Under the pieces are notes generated by a model. That model saw nothing but the letters and a program-made list of their open reading frames with translations. It did no database searches and had not been told where the DNA came from. Positions 62,401 to 64,000 of a DNA stretch of 64,000 nucleotides are shown piece after piece. The stretch is from Caprimulgus europaeus. Taxonomy: Eukaryota; Chordata; Aves; Caprimulgiformes; Caprimulgidae. The stretch spans positions 3,596,001 to 3,660,000 of the forward strand of contig OU015541.1 of assembly GCA_907165065.1 (NCBI GenBank), given 5' to 3'. A program made the position numbers and the translations under genes. How positions within the stretch are numbered: position 1 is the stretch's first letter; each line of letters starts with the position of its first letter.

Positions 62401-64000
62401 GCCTGTGTGCTGGAGCCTGCACAACACCAAACCAATGCGTGCAAAATCATTTGCTCAAGAGAATGACTTCTTGAGGCAAGTCTCCAGGACAGCTCTTGGC
62501 TTGGCCCTGTGCAGCTGTTTTCTTCTGTCCATCATCTTCCTCCAGCAAGTGACAGCATCCCTCACCACTGCAGGGGGTCCCTGGCTGGCCATGAACTCGT
62601 GTCCTGAGCACACACTGGAGTGCTCACTGCCAAAACTGAGGGCTGGGAGCCTGGAGGTGCTGCCAGTCCTGCTCTGTGTGTGACCCAGGCTGGGACACAC
62701 ACTCATCCTGTGGCACTGAACAGTCAGTTCAGTTCTTGACGCTTATCCTGATGAGAAGCCCCTCAAGTGGGCTGTTCTGCTTCCTGGGGCTGGTTTCTAG
62801 GAGCCATTCTTATCCTCTGCAGCTCCAGCATGGCCACGTCCTGGCTCAGATCCACCGGGCTGGCAGGGAGGATGCTAAATACACTTCTGATCATCTGCCT
62901 AGTCAGCTTCTCTGCTCTTTCAAGCCTGTTCTAGCCCCCTGCACCTTTCTTTTGATGCTTTACCAAGCCTGGCTCAGCCCTGCTTTCATCTCTGCCTTAT
63001 CCTTTTATTATAGTCATAAACATGGGCCCCCGGGCTGTGCCCAGCCTTGATCCTCAGCCGTTTCCTGTTTTCTGGATTCAGTGCTCTTCACATTCCAGAC
63101 CTCCCCTCCTATGTGTGATGCCAAGCAGTGCAATAAATAGCACATTGCTTCCCATTTGATAGAAAATAAAAGGGAGACAAGTAGGAAGACACAGGGTGAG
63201 AGGTGCATGTCTGGTGTGATGGGATGGAAGTGTCTTCTAACTGGCTTAGGAGTAGACTCAAGTTCAGAGGCGATTAGGGAAATGTGGCCTATTCACACAG
63301 ACCTGGTCAGGGAGATTTTGCTTCTGGAGGCATGCTGAGGGGGTGGTTAGAGAGGAGGGATTGGAGCAGGGATTTGTCATGCTGGGAGGTCCAGGGAGGA
63401 GGACAGTGCACACTGAGAAATGGCATGGATGACTCTGCACAAGGTGAGGATGGCACAGTGGTTTAGGGCTACCTTGGTCACCAGAGACTCTGACAAGGAT
63501 GGGAGGAATGGTGTTATTTTGTTCTCTGCAGGACTTGCCAAGCATGACTATAAAAAAGGCTTTTACTAACATGAGGTCACTGCTAATGGAAGGTGGATCT
63601 TGGATGGTGCCAGCTCCTGTTTGTGCAGCACTGGAAGCAATGGTGCTCATTTCCTCCAAGCACCCCAGCCTGGCCCTGTGAACACTGCTTTGGAAAGGCA
63701 GCCACCCAGGGACAGGGAGAACAGAGGTGGGGCTGTTGGGGTAGTTCAGGGACTCAGCATCCCCTTCCCTTCTCAATCATCTTCTGAGATAGTTCGTTAT
63801 GTTCTCTAGGTGGACTGGGCATCACCTACTTGATGTCAGCAAGGGCATGTAGCAAACTGTCTGCCAGCGTGGTGCTGCCACTGCTCGGATGTCAGGTGGC
63901 TCTGGAGCAGCAGTGATGGGGACATGCTCCTTCCTGACAGAAGGTGACAACCTCTGGCAGAGAGGATGAGCAGGTAACAGGGACCAGCAATTGCTGCTGC

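Larger units (their letters stand above)
54193..64000 (+). other. LAMA5: LAMA5 intron 2, continuing past the window
   Basis: The donor GTAACC at 54,193 opens an intron of at least 9.8 kb. I looked for the next LN exon (expected to encode a V-x-x-VAYVLIKFANSPRP-like sequence) and did not find it. The intron holds two CR1 tails, a C36 homopolymer, a T/G-rich tract and a probable MIR, but no gene of its own. Confidence 0.75.

Overview
The window is vertebrate nuclear DNA and almost certainly avian. It has exons separated by introns with GT-AG splice sites, CpG-island promoters, several short minus-strand CR1 LINE tails of the type that dominates bird genomes, and a few worn MIR/CORE-SINE fossils. 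The species cannot be fixed from the sequence alone. Three host genes are present, all on the + strand, and they correspond to the block CABLES2 - RPS21 - LAMA5 (human 20q13.33).

Positions 1-7.9 kb hold the last six coding exons of CABLES2 (276 codons seen, with continuous splice phase through to the stop) and a roughly 2.9 kb 3' UTR. A compact CpG-island promoter at about 8.1-8.3 kb drives RPS21. RPS21 is complete: six exons and 83 residues, ending in a canonical poly(A) signal at about 12.0 kb. A gene-poor spacer of about 35 kb follows. It holds CR1 and MIR fossils, low-complexity tracts, a 139-bp sequence duplicated in direct orientation 2.5 kb apart, one isolated exon-like segment with good splice sites, and one anonymous minus-strand ORF. 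At about 47.3-48.1 kb a second CpG island, preceded by a 101-bp tandem duplication and G-rich runs, contains the start of LAMA5. Exon 1 (signal peptide and the beginning of the laminin N-terminal domain) and exon 2 (at 54.0 kb) are present. The rest of the gene lies beyond the right edge, and intron 2 occupies everything from 54,193 to the end.

The three genes are not a functional unit. CABLES2 is a cyclin-fold adaptor for CDK5/ABL-type kinases, RPS21 is a small-subunit ribosomal protein, and LAMA5 is a basement-membrane laminin alpha chain. The most notable architectural point is that RPS21 points the same way as its neighbours. From my memory of human and mouse maps it is convergent with CABLES2 there, which would mean a single-gene inversion between birds and mammals. 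I found no new multi-gene system. The findings are local structural and regulatory oddities, and most are modest.
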